Positions 43,400-53,397 of a stretch of 64,000 nt of DNA are shown in pieces. The DNA is from Emydura subglobosa. Its lineage: Eukaryota; Chordata; Testudines; Chelidae. Position 1 is the first letter of the stretch. Each line of letters opens with the position of its first letter. The stretch is from the NCBI GenBank assembly GCA_007922225.1, contig ML680053.1, positions 719,434 through 783,433 on the forward strand, written 5' to 3'. Both the position numbers and the translations under genes were made by a program. The notes beneath the pieces were generated by a model, which saw nothing but the letters and a program-made list of their open reading frames with translations, was not told where the DNA came from and ran no database searches.

Positions 43400-44260
43400 C
43401 CCTCCAACCCGGAAGTGGATGCCTTCTCGTGGCACTTGTGTGAGGGGACAGCGGACCCCTCAGCAAAACCTTGTGGGTGTTAAGCTGGCCTCTCCCCACA
43501 GCCGCAGAAAGGAGAAGGGCTGAAGTAGGGTTGTTGGGATCCTGGGACCGATAGGGCCAATCAGAAGCAGCCAAACCCCAAGTCGGTCTTAGCTGGGCCA
43601 ATCAGGGAGCCCCAGCTCAGGTCCCGGCCTCCGTGTGGGCTGGGGGAAGGCTGCCGGGGGAGGAGCAGTGCACTCCAGGGGCTGGAGGAGGCCCAGTGAC
43701 ATTTGTGGGAGACAGGAAATGGGGCTGAGGCCATGAGGTGGGCCAGGCCAGGGAGTGAGGCCTAGTCCTGTGAAGCAGCCAGGGCCAGGGGCCATGAGGA
43801 GCCAGGCTCAATGGCCGTGAGGGGAGTAGGGCCAGCCAGCGGGTGGGGCTGTGAGGGACCATGAGGGGAGTGGGGCTGGTGGGTGGAGCCAGGGGCCGTG
43901 AGGGGTGCCCCTGAGGAAACAGGGGGGTCTGCAGGGAGTGGCCTGGAGGGATCCGAGACACCCGGTGAAGGGAATGAGAGACAGTCACAGGGACCCCAGC
44001 GAAGGGGAGGAGCAGGGAGGCCGAGCTGCGAGAGCCCCATAACCCCCCATGCTGTCCTGCGACCAGCCGTGCAGGGGGCCGCGACTCGCCCCGGCCCAGG
44101 GAGCTCCCGGCAGCCCCTGCGTCCAGGGAGAGGCGGCGAGTCCGGTGGGGTAACTGCCGCCGGGGCCGCAGCTTGTCCAGTCCTGACGCAAAGACCTGCG
44201 TGAGCCGTACTCAGCCCAGACAAAGGCAGCCCCGCCTTGCAACAGGTAGGGGAGTCTGGC
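43400..44260. promoter_or_regulatory. CpG-rich island, possible promoter and first exon
   Basis: Strong GC and CpG density, highest at 44060-44240. Two identical CCAAT sites (gccaatca) lie at 43556-43563 and 43597-43604, 41 bp apart. A good splice-donor word (acag|gtaggg, GT at 44246-44247) lies at the downstream edge. G-rich near-repeats (gtgaggggagt, gggtggagccaggggcc) fill 43780-43900. A host promoter would be upstream on the plus strand; an LTR promoter is the main alternative. Open frames on both strands (for example 43883-44203 plus) lack domains. Confidence 0.4.
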
Positions 44261-44330
44261 ACTCAGGGGAGGGCAGCTTTTTCTTTGTCTCGGTTTCTCT
44301 CCTTTTCAATTGACCTTTGACTATGGGGGC

Positions 44331-44351
44331 GGGGGGAGCATTGCTCCCCCC
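44331..44351. repeat. Perfect hairpin, 10-bp arms, 1-nt centre
   Basis: ggggggagca / t / tgctcccccc. It is just downstream of the CpG-rich island. Confidence 0.85.
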
Positions 44352-45768
44352 GGAGTACTTGGGTGCATTCATCTGCTTGGGAGTTTGGCCTTTTTCATTC
44401 ACTACAGCTCACTGGAGAACAACTTCTCGTGACCTTTGGAACAAGGGTCTCTGGTGTAGGTGGAGATTTGGGGCTTTCACAAAAAAGGTTGGGGTGGATC
44501 TGGACACTGCTGTGATAATTTGTGTATATCTCCAAGGGAAGCCATAACCTGCTGGCTGGGACATTATCCTTATCACACACCCCTTTCTGGGACTATCAAA
44601 CCAAAGTGCGCAGTTCACTACCCCACAAAAGAGATTGTTGCTCTTTCAAGTGGGTTTCGTATGTATACATATAGAGTGAATAGTCTAGTATGTCTTTTCA
44701 TTTGTGTGTAGGAAGTAGTGCAAGGGTTGCTTTTAGCATAATTTAGAACGTTTTAACTGCTTACAGTATTTTGAAACTTGCTAACAAGCTTTTTTCTCAA
44801 TTTTAAGTTGTTCCTAAGAAAGATAAATCCGTTTTATTTGATTAGGAGTTCTGTGTGTGTGCCTTTCTTAGCCGTTTAATTCAAATAATAAAGCTGCTAC
44901 GCTGTTAGGGGTATGTTACTTACTGAGAATCTATCTTGCAATCAGCACTCTGCCTCACAGACTGAAGTGGTGCAGGTGAGAGGAGCAACTGGGCAGGAGG
45001 TACCATGGCGAGAGGGCAAGGTGATTTGGAAGCTCCATTACCATAGTGTCCAGTGTTCAGGCTCAATCCCGGGCTCTCACAAGCAATTGTGATGACCCTC
45101 AAGAGGAAGGGTAATTGGATTGCAGCCTTACACCCCATCCCAAAGTGTTCGGAGGACCCAGTAGGCAAGGCCCTGCTGGTGTAATCTTGCTAGGTAGATC
45201 AGATGAAAGGAAGTCTCCCGAAGTTACTGATGTCCCACCTTTTCCCACAGACGGGGAACCACACCCAGCCTGTTCCTCTGGGTAACTGGGGGCGGTGAGA
45301 GATGGGCTGCTGCTTCTCATCGCACCGAGATAACTTAGGGTGACATAGGATCCCACTTTACCATACCTCTAGCCATAACCCAGTTACACTTGGTTCTTTA
45401 GTTTGCAAAATGCTTTAGGATCTTTGTGAATGAAAGGCACAAGAGTAAGCTACAAATACAATCACTGTCGCAGAACCACTGGAAAGGCAGGGCTGATTCT
45501 TCAAGAACAAGAACTCATAGCGCTGACAGACAAAACACTCACAACTGACTCTGATTAAATGAATTCAGCCTAGCAGAAATCACCAAGTTTTACAAATTAC
45601 GCAGATATTTTTCACTTTGTTGCAAATTTCAAATAAATATTCTAATTAGCTGGCTAGTGTGTACCCTCTGCTGGATGGAATTAGAACTACACAAATGCAT
45701 ACGATAGGCCCTACACTACTGACAGAGATTCCCCTTCAGCTAAAGCGGTAGGGTGACAATCCCATAAA
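44352..45768. other. Unassigned sequence
   Basis: No gene. A polyadenylation-like aataataaagctg lies at 44887. Together with the CpG island this could be parts of an LTR element, but no TG/CA borders or duplication were found. Confidence 0.4.
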
Positions 45769-45908
45769 TGGGATGACCCAGCTAATTATAGGCCTTTCAG
45801 TCTGGCATTGATCCCAGGCAAGATAATGGAGAAGCTAATGAGTGATTTGATTAATAAAAAAAGGAGGTAATATAATTAATGCCAATCAACATGGATTTGT
45901 GGAAAATA

Positions 45909-47280
45909 TAGGCAACCGTGGATCCATTGGATCATGGTGTATGCATAAAAGATCTAGTCAGATGCCTGATGAATCCACTTATGGCTGACAAGCCCGATTT
46001 GGGAGTGACACAGCTTGTTACAAATTTCACAGATCCAAGTGTTGTCTGAGTTGGAGTCCAAGATTACAGCATGCTGCTTTCTTCTTTCCCGTTTTGCTTC
46101 TGTCCTCTGAATCAAACCTGAGCTATACCCAGTGCCAGATATTTCCTCCAGATTGGATGGGATTCTGTGTGCTCCTCCAAGCTTTCTACATTGATGTTGA
46201 ACAATGTCATATCATTTTTGCACACGTTGTGGTACAACCATAAAGGCCGACCCCGCTTTCTAGAGCCATCTCAAATCTCGCTGTACAAAATATTCTTTGG
46301 GATACAGTCTCCCATTCTACTGACATGACCAAGCCATGGCAATCTCCTCTTCTTGATAGTAGTTTCTTAGTTTGTCAGGCCTGCATGCTCCAACACCTCT
46401 GTGTTTAGTATTTTATCTTTCCACTTTATTTTCAGGATCTTGCGCAGGCATGTCATGTGGAAGCTGTTCAGTCTCCTGATGTGCCTAGCATATGTAGTCC
46501 ACGTTTCTGAACCATAAAGAAGGGATGACAGCACATAAGTCTTGTAGATTTGCATCTTCACCTTCGTCGATAGTTTGCTGTTATTCCATGCATGTTTCTA
46601 TATAGCCCAAAATTCTTAGCTGCTTTTCCAATTCTGTTAGTCAGTTCAGTCTGAAGGTCAAGATTCCTGTTGATCGTTGAAACCAAGTAGCAACAGCTGT
46701 CGACAATTATAAGAGATTTACTCTCCAGAGTGATATTAAGCATTGGTTCTTCTCCCCCTTGGTACATGGCTACTGTCTTCTTGAAACTAATTGTCAGCTC
46801 AAAACTCTTGCATGACACATAAAATCTACCCAAGAGATTTTGCAGGGAAGATTCATTGTTAGCAACCAAGGCCCGCATCATCGGCAAACAGGAAATCTCT
46901 CAGAACCAATTCTTTCATCTTGGTTTTCACTCTAAACCTTGCGATGTTGAACAAGCCTCTATCTAATCTGGTTTGAAGATAAATGCCATCACTGCTGTCC
47001 TTAAATTCATGAAAAAGCAGGAATGAAAAGTAGATGTTAAAGAACATGGGGGCTATGACACACCCCTCTTTCACTCGTTGTTGATGTCAAAGGCATTTAA
47101 TTCCATGTTTTCATACATTACACTTGCCCTTGTGTCTTGATGTAATGAATGAATGATGTTCAGCAATCTGGGGGGACAACTCAGTTCTTCAGAACAAGAA
47201 AAAGGGCCTGTCTGTTGATCATATCAAAGGCCTTCATCAGATCAATGAAAGCTATGTACAGTGGCATTTGATTTTCTCTA
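45909..47280 (-). mobile_element. Non-CR1 LINE, 5'-truncated (1,372 bp)
   Basis: Inserted in opposite orientation into the CR1, with a 9-bp duplication tggaaaata (45900-45908 and 47281-47289). It encodes a different reverse transcriptase from CR1 and ends in a C2H2 zinc finger. The clade is not settled by eye. The YGSETW...LRKILKIKWKD region resembles RTE-like and related elements rather than CR1 or L1. Confidence 0.8.
45954..47275 (-). pseudogene. Non-CR1 LINE reverse transcriptase remnant
   Basis: In reading order: motif A AFIDLMKAFDM (47255-47220); a 71-codon piece (47074-46859) with GCVIAPMFFNIYFS and the active site FLFADD (46888-46877); a frameshift; 46887-46558 with ELTISFKKTVAMYQGGEEP and CYLVSTINRNLDLQTELTNR; a frameshift; 46561-46367 with LSSLLYGSETWTTYARHIRR and CLRKILKIKWKDKIL. 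The distal part ends WICEICNKLCHS...SHKWIH before a stop at 45956. The finger fits C-X2-C-X12-H-X3-H (46031-45969). Stops near 47.1 kb and the frameshifts make it inactive, but the catalytic DD is kept. Confidence 0.75.
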
Positions 47281-47389
47281 TGGAAAATAGAACCATCAAA
47301 CTAACTTGATATCTTTTTGGATGAAATTACAAGTTTCATTAATAATGGTAATAGTACTGATGTAATATAATTAGATTTCTTTAAGGCTT

Positions 47390-48310
47390 GGCACTGCATG
47401 ACATATTGATTAAAAAGCTAGAATACAAAATTAATTTAGCAGACATTAAATGGATTAAAAACTGGCTAAGTAATAGTTCTCAAAATGTAATCGCAAATGG
47501 GGAATCATTGAGCAGATATGTTTTTAGGGGATCTCTCAGGGATTGGTTCTTGGACATACACTATTTAATATTTTGAATCGATGACCTGAAAGAAAACATA
47601 AAATCATCACTGGTAAAGTTTGCAGATGACACGAAGATTGCAGGAGTGGTAAGTAAGGAAGAGGACAGGTCACTGATGCAAAGTGATCTGGATCACCCTG
47701 GGTGCAAGCAAACAATATGGCTAACTGTAAATAAAGGAACAAAGAATGTAGGCCATTCTTACAGGATGGGGGACTCTATCCTAGGAAGCAGTGACTCTGA
47801 AAATGATTTGGGATCATGGTAGATTATCAGGTGAACGTGATTTGGGGTCCTAAAGGGCTAATGTGATTCTTGGATGCATAAACAGGAATCTCAAGTAGGA
47901 GTAGAGAGATTATTTTAACTCTGTATTCAGCGCTGTTGCAACTGCTGCTGGCACAATTCAAGAAGGATCTTGATAAATTGGAGAGGGTCCAGAGAAGAGT
48001 CACGAAAATGATTAAAGGATTAGAAAACCTGCCGTATAGTAAATGAGCTCCTTGAGTCGATCTATTTAGTTAAAAAAAGAGAAAGTTAAGGGGTGACGAT
48101 CACAATCTGTGAGCATCTACATGGGAAACAAGTATTTGGTAATGAGTTATTCAGTCTAGAACAAGTTTCAATGGCTGGGAGTTGAAGATAGACAAATTCA
48201 GCCTGGAAATGGGGTGTAAATTTTTAACAGTGAGGGAAATTCATGACCCACTGAAACAGCTTACCAAGAGTTGTGATGGATTCTCCATCACTGCCAAATT
48301 TTAAATCAAG
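47390..48310 (+). pseudogene. CR1 ORF2 remnant with FADD
   Basis: Words include HDILIKKLEYKINLADIKWI, KNWLSNSSQNVIANGESLSR and, at 47619-47630, the catalytic FADD in VKFADDTKI. Later parts ([24 protein letters not shown], from gaaggatcttgataaattgg) are frameshifted. It is broken by stops, frameshifts and the LINE insertion. Confidence 0.65.
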
Positions 48311-48669
48311 ACTGGATTTTTTTTAAAGATATGCTCTAGTTCAAACAGGAATTATTTGGGGGGAGTTCTGTGGCCTGTATTAGACAAGGAGTCAGATTAG
48401 ATGACCACAATGGTCTCTTCTGGCCTTAGAAACTACAAAAACAACATGAGATAAATTCTACTGTTTGCTGTTGCCTGAAAATGTTGACTGGCAGTGATGT
48501 GCAGCGTAACATGACTTTACAGCTCCTGTAGGCTAATGGATTTATTGCAATATTTTATACTATGTAATAATGAAATATTTGTGTTATGGCAGTATAATCC
48601 CCCACTGGTGAGAGTATGCTAGGACCTGTGCCAATCTGCAGCATATATGAGTTATTATAGTCCCTCGCT

Positions 48670-48755
48670 ACAAAGCTTTGGCTCAAGCTAGAGTAGTTCA
48701 TGGTTTTAGTTCTAGAGAGACCCAGGGTTCAATCCTTGCCAAGAGGGGAACTGTC
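48670..48755 (+). mobile_element. tRNA-derived SINE head
   Basis: ttggctcaagctagagtag, then gttttagttctagagagacc and the B-box-like gggttcaatcc. It resembles a tRNA gene, but the stems do not pair properly. Confidence 0.5.
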
Positions 48756-49035
48756 ACAGTACAGTAGCACTTATAGATAGCAGCATACAAGGTTCTGTAC
48801 GTAAAACACAGTACGACTGATCCCTGCCACAGGGCCCTGACAGTCTAAAGAGATAAGACACAAGGTTGGAGAAAGGAAGTGGCCTTATTTCCATTTTGCA
48901 GAAGGGGAATAAAGGTCCAAAGCAGTTATGGGGCTTCTCCACAGTCACACAGGAGGTACATGCGAGACCCAAGAAATGAACCCAAGGTCTTCTAAACCCT
49001 AGGCTAATTCCGTAACTGCAAGACCATTTTCCCCC
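48756..49035 (-). mobile_element. tRNA-derived SINE, nearly complete
   Basis: In reverse: tail (gatccctgccacagggccc, gacagtctaaagagataag), body (ttatttccattttgcagaag, cacagtcacacaggaggta) and head (caagaaatgaacccaaggtc, ctaaaccctaggctaa). Confidence 0.75.
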
Positions 49036-49895
49036 CTGAACATCCCTCTCCATGAACTTTGATAGGCTTTTAAATGTCATTTTCATCACGCTGATTGACG
49101 TAGAATGAGAGATAGGCCTGATTCAAAATACTAAAATGTGAAGAGCTTGAATGATGGGGTGCCAGAAATCCAGATCTAGGTTTGAATTTTGTAGCAAGAA
49201 AAGATAAGGAATTAGTTAAAAGCAAAGCAGCAAATCCCTTTCATTCAGAGACACAGCTCCAGTGCTGACTATTTTTTTAATATATTTATATTGATCAAAG
49301 TCAAAAGGAGCAGCAGGTGCTCAGCAGCTCTGAAGAACCTAGATGTCTTAAATTGGGCACCCAAAAATTGAGACAGTCAGGCAGTCAGTGGCCATTTCAG
49401 AAAAAAAGTTGGCCTTACGCTCTGTGTGCTACAGTTAACCCACCGGTGTAGGAAAGAAAAGGGGGCCTGATAATGACGCTTAGCCACTTTTGTAACCATG
49501 TTTTGGGATCTAGAATCAAAGGGTAGATGTTTTTTAGTACTCAAGATGCACACAGCTAACCTATACTTTCTCTATGCTGCCACAGTAGCCAGCTTATCTA
49601 AAGCACCCGCTGGGTAAATAACAACAAGAGCTGGGTGAAACAGAGTCATAAAAAGGTTTCTAAAGACAAAATTTTCCTCAAAATGTGTACACAAAATACA
49701 CAGAAGCCAATACCTGGGATTGTAGAGTGGGCAGAAAAAGAAGATCTTTCCTTCCATTTTGTTCTACTCTAAATAAAACAATACTACTAATCAATACATG
49801 AGGAATGTGGGATGGCTTGGGGGGGGACAGGTTCAGAGGACAGGTAGCCCATTCTGAAAATACTGTTTTAGGTACTTTTTGATATGGTGATCATT
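49036..49895. other. Unassigned sequence
   Basis: No gene or repeat recognised. Confidence 0.4.
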
Positions 49896-50020
49896 ATAAA
49901 TATCACTTGCATTGCAGTAGCATGCTCCACTCATGGATTAGGTCCCCATTGTGCCAGGTGCTGTACAAACACAAAACAAAGAGACAACACTTGCCCCCAA
50001 AGAATTTATAATCTAAGTTG
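49896..50020 (-). mobile_element. SINE tail, reverse
   Basis: gcattgcagtagcatgctcc, ccccattgtgccaggtgctg, acaaacac, agaatttataatctaag: the clearest example of the reverse tail. Confidence 0.75.
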
Positions 50021-50387
50021 ATCAAAGGCCTTTTAATATTGGGTGCCAACTGTATTTAAAGATCAATTAATTACTTGCTAATCATTGTGAACATGCGCGT
50101 TTGTGTAGGAACAAGAAGGGGAAAATGTAACAGTGACAGAGCAAAAGTACTTACCTTTTAGATACAGCAGGTTGCAAAATGGCTACTTTAAAACCTCCAG
50201 ATGCTGATATGTGCCAGATTTAAAGGGCCAATCCCTAGAAAGGCATTCTGGGAAAAAATTCCTATAAGACAAAAACCCAACCAATTGGCCAGGTTATTTA
50301 AGGCTAGGTTGTAAATAAGCAAGAGACTGATAAAGAGACTGTTTCTGTGTTTTACATACTATGACAATCATTATAATCAATTATTAA
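50021..50387. other. Unassigned sequence
   Basis: No gene or repeat recognised. Confidence 0.4.
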
Positions 50388-50850
50388 GGACACGATTCTG
50401 TCATGGGGGTCATGGATTCTGTGATTTTCCAGGACGTCCATGACTTCTTCAGGGGCAGGGCAGGAGCAGCTGTCAGCTCCGGGGATACTAGAGCAGCCAC
50501 TGCTCCAACAGCTGACCGACGGCCAGCTCCAGGGCCACCAAACAGCTGATCGGCAGCCAGGCCCAAGGTCGCTGAACAGCTGATCTGCAGCCAGCACTGA
50601 GTCCCCCAGAGGAGCAGCCTGGGTTGGGTCAGCCCCCACGGGGCTGTAGCAGCAGCAATCAGCCCCGGGCACAGGAGCAGTAGCAGAGCTGGAGCAGCTG
50701 CAAGCGCCGGCAGCTCTGTTTGTCCCCCCTTTCCCAGGGTTTTTTTAGTAAAAGTGAGGGAGAGGTCACAGGCTTTTCTGAATTTTTGTTTATTGCCCAC
50801 GACCTGTCCATCACTTTGACTAAAAATACCTGTGGCAGAATTTTAACGTT
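50388..50850. mobile_element. GC-rich non-autonomous repeat
   Basis: A GC-rich core lies between two A/T-rich blocks containing related 'tccatgac' and 'cctgtccatcac' words (left: gattctgtcatgggggtc, right: gttattgcccacgacctg..., ttgactaaaaatacctg). It looks like a composite foldback DNA element. Ends and target duplication are not resolved. Minus-strand frames of 106 and 138 codons are compositional. Confidence 0.45.
50507..50598. repeat. 34-bp tandem repeat
   Basis: Units start at 50507, 50541 and 50575 (aacagctga...cagccag), about 2.7 copies at exactly 34-bp spacing with moderate divergence. Confidence 0.8.
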
Positions 50851-50854
50851 GTCA

Positions 50855-51145
50855 GTGGCCAGTGGCCCATCCTACACACTGTAGGATGTTTCTCCAGGAG
50901 AGATCAAAGGCAGATTGGCTTTCTGTGCCATTCATCTTGCGTATGCACTAAGTAGCTAGCTAGAGAGATGATGTCCCAAGGTTGCCCATGTGACATCAAT
51001 CAGCATTGAATTCACTTGTGTAGTCAAGAGAGAAATGGTCAAGAAATGGTAGTCAAGACTCCAGAAACAGTCAATGCTCAAGGTGACACTGCATGTTAGC
51101 TTCAAAAGATTGTATCTAACCTGTGGCCCATTAGCTATTTGGAGC
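50855..51145. other. Unassigned sequence
   Basis: Nothing recognisable. Confidence 0.4.
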
Positions 51146-51149
51146 ATCG

Positions 51150-51235
51150 CTGCAGCAATGGAGATAAAACCCACGACCTCTTGCAGTAAAGGCATTGACT
51201 CCTTAACACTTGAGCTGACGTAGAATTGCCATTAA
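51150..51235 (-). mobile_element. tRNA-derived SINE head, reverse
   Basis: On the minus strand: gtcagctcaagtgttaagga, gcctttactgcaagagg, tcgtgggttttatctcc. An old tRNA-like head, not a functional tRNA. Confidence 0.5.
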
Positions 51236-52255
51236 CTGCTGGAACTGCACGTTGTACAACAGGGATTCTTGCCCTTCAGCTCATGAACAGGGGTCAGAGG
51301 ATCACAACCAGGATGTCCATATCATATTGCTACGAGAGTGGGGCTCCCGTTATGGAAGAAGGTTGCACATGGAAAAGATGGAGAACCCCCGTAGCCTATG
51401 ACATACACATACAGTTGTAGAGTTTTGACTTCATCCGATAGAGGGCAGAGCTATGCATATTCTCTAGCCCGTTCATTTGAATATTTATTTATTAAAATAG
51501 TATCCCATTAGCTAGTGAAACATTAGCTAGTTGTTTAGAAACAGAAAGGCCGCCTGTACTGTACAATAAAGTATAGGCAGTGCAAAGGGGCCAAGTGGGG
51601 AGAAACAGAGCTGATCCATGTACTCTTCCAGGTGCACTTTGTAACCCTACTGGTGCAGCGAGGTAATTCCCTGCATTAGATTTCCATTTTATAGCTGCCT
51701 GGTGCCAAGTGATTAGCTGTCAGGATTGCTCCTAAAAATAAATAATAGACGTCACGTTGGGTTTTTTCAATTGTGTAAGTGCAGCGTGAGCCGAGGCACA
51801 AGATAACCTGCCAATTGTTAAGTAGCAAACGATAGCGCTTTACAAGGGTGGACACAAGTCCATGATTCATGTGTGCCCTGCAGCACAGCCTCCCTGGCCT
51901 GAGTCATCATGGCAGACCGGTGGGAACGGCAGCCGGAGGGAAAGCATTTTACTGTTCAATATAAAATGTATGGGGTGCCTTTTATGACAGCATCCCAAGG
52001 TATGGCTGCAATAAAAGGAGAACTAAAACACATCCTAGAGGCTGATGTAAAGGCAGAAGAAATCTGGCAGCAGCACTGTAAGGGTCCAAATGCAGGTTTC
52101 TGATCGCAGGAGACACACAGGCCACTGAGACAGCGCTACGCAGGTTCGAGGTAGTCAGCCATGCAATGAAGCTAGAAAATAAATGAAGCTCCACCCATGA
52201 GAGAACATGGGCTAGTCACAACGTCAGTTACATAGTGCAAATGTCATCATCAGAG
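51236..52255. other. Unassigned sequence
   Basis: No recognised repeat. A 64-codon plus frame at 51909-52103 (starts MADRWERQPEGKHFTVQYKM) has plausible amino-acid make-up but no known motif and no promoter or splice context, so it is left uncalled. Confidence 0.4.
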
Positions 52256-52257
52256 TC

Positions 52258-52343
52258 TCCATGGACCGTCTTTTTGTTCTGTGTTTGTTCAATGCCTAGC
52301 ACAATGAGGTCCTGGTCCATAACTGGGGCGGCAATAAACATAG
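52258..52343 (+). mobile_element. SINE tail
   Basis: Tail only (tgtgtttgttcaatgcctag, cacaatgaggtcctggtcc, ataactgg). CR1 sequence begins immediately after. Confidence 0.6.
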
Positions 52344-52344
52344 T

Positions 52345-53275
52345 AATAGGGAGTTGTTAGTACTGTTATACAGGGCGTTGGTCGGATCTCATCTGGAATA
52401 CTGTGTGCAGTTCTGGTCTCCCATGTTTCAGAAAGATGAATTCAAACTGGAACAGGTGCAAAGAAGGGCTAATAGGATGAGCTGCGGAATGGAAAACCTG
52501 CCTTATGAGAGGAGACTCAAAGAGCTTGGCTTGTTTAGCCTAACCAAAAGAAGGCTGACGGGAGATATGATTGCTCTCTATAAATACATCAGAGGGATAA
52601 ATACCAGGGAGGGAGAGGAGTTATTTAAGTTCAGCACCAATGTGGACACAAGAACTAATGGATATAAACTGACCATCAGGAATTTTAGACTAGAAATTAG
52701 ACGAAGGTTTCTAACCATCAGAGGAGTGAAGTTCTGGAACAGCCTTCCAAAGGGAGCAGTGGGGGCAAGAAACCTAGCTGGCTTCAAGACTAAGCTTGAT
52801 AAATTTATGCAGGGGATGGTGATGGGACAGCCTAATTTGGCAATTAACTGATCTTTGACTACTAGCGGAAAATATGTGCAAAAGCCTGTGATGGGATGTT
52901 AGGTGGGGTGGGTTCTGAGTTACTACAGAGCATTCTTTCTGGGTGTCTGGCTGGTGAGTCTTGCCCACATGCTCAGGGTTTAGCTGATCACCATATTTGG
53001 GTTTGGGAAAGAATTTTCCCCCAGGGCAGATTGGCAAAGGTCCTGGGGTGTTTTCACCTTCCTCTTCAGCACGGGGCATGGGTCACTTGCTGGTGGATTC
53101 TCTGTACCTTGAAGTCTTTAAATTATTATTTGAGGACTTCAATAACTCAGTCTTAGGGTAGGGGGTCTATGACAGGAGTGGGTGGGTGAAGTTTTGTGGC
53201 CTGCATTGTGCAGGAGATCAGACTAGGTGATCATAATGGTCCCTTCTGACCTTATAGTCTATGAGTCTATCATAT
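52345..53275 (+). mobile_element. CR1 LINE, well preserved 3' kilobase
   Basis: It includes the end of ORF2 without a break, the long 3' UTR and the full tip (gatcataatggtcccttctg, ccttatagtctatgagtcta). It is the reference for resolving the split copy at 26930-28570. Confidence 0.9.
52354..52851 (+). pseudogene. CR1 ORF2 C-terminal fragment, open
   Basis: 165 open codons to the natural stop ([60 protein letters not shown]). RT catalytic motifs lie upstream and are missing, so this is a 5'-truncated, inactive but young copy. The ATG used in the frame is internal to ORF2. Confidence 0.8.
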
Positions 53276-53289
53276 AATAATAATTAATA

Positions 53290-53397
53290 ATGAATCACTC
53301 TGTCTGTTTCCATGACATATACCAGGCAGGGCATTGTATTTCCATGGAATGTACCACACAGTGACACTGAATTTCTGTGCAACACTCCATGCAGGTG
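53290..53397. other. Unassigned spacer
   Basis: Short AT-rich spacer starting with (AAT)n-like sequence. Confidence 0.4.

Larger units (their letters stand above)
45770..48440 (+). mobile_element. CR1 LINE split by another LINE
   Basis: CR1 pieces 45770-45899 and 47290-48440 read continuously across a 1,372-bp insertion duplicated at tggaaaata. It covers most of the RT domain to the 3' end (gtcagattagatgaccacaa). Without the insert it is about 1.3 kb of diverged CR1. Confidence 0.8.

Noticed and set aside
43617..44262. Long minus-strand frames in the CpG-rich island
   Set aside because: Low-complexity proline/leucine/serine products, overlapping frames on both strands, no motif.
48670..48755. 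Possible tRNA gene
   Set aside because: The B box is good but the cloverleaf stems do not pair and other SINE heads here look alike.
51909..52103. 64-codon frame starting MADRWERQ
   Set aside because: Plausible composition but short, with no motif and no gene context. Transcript evidence would be needed.
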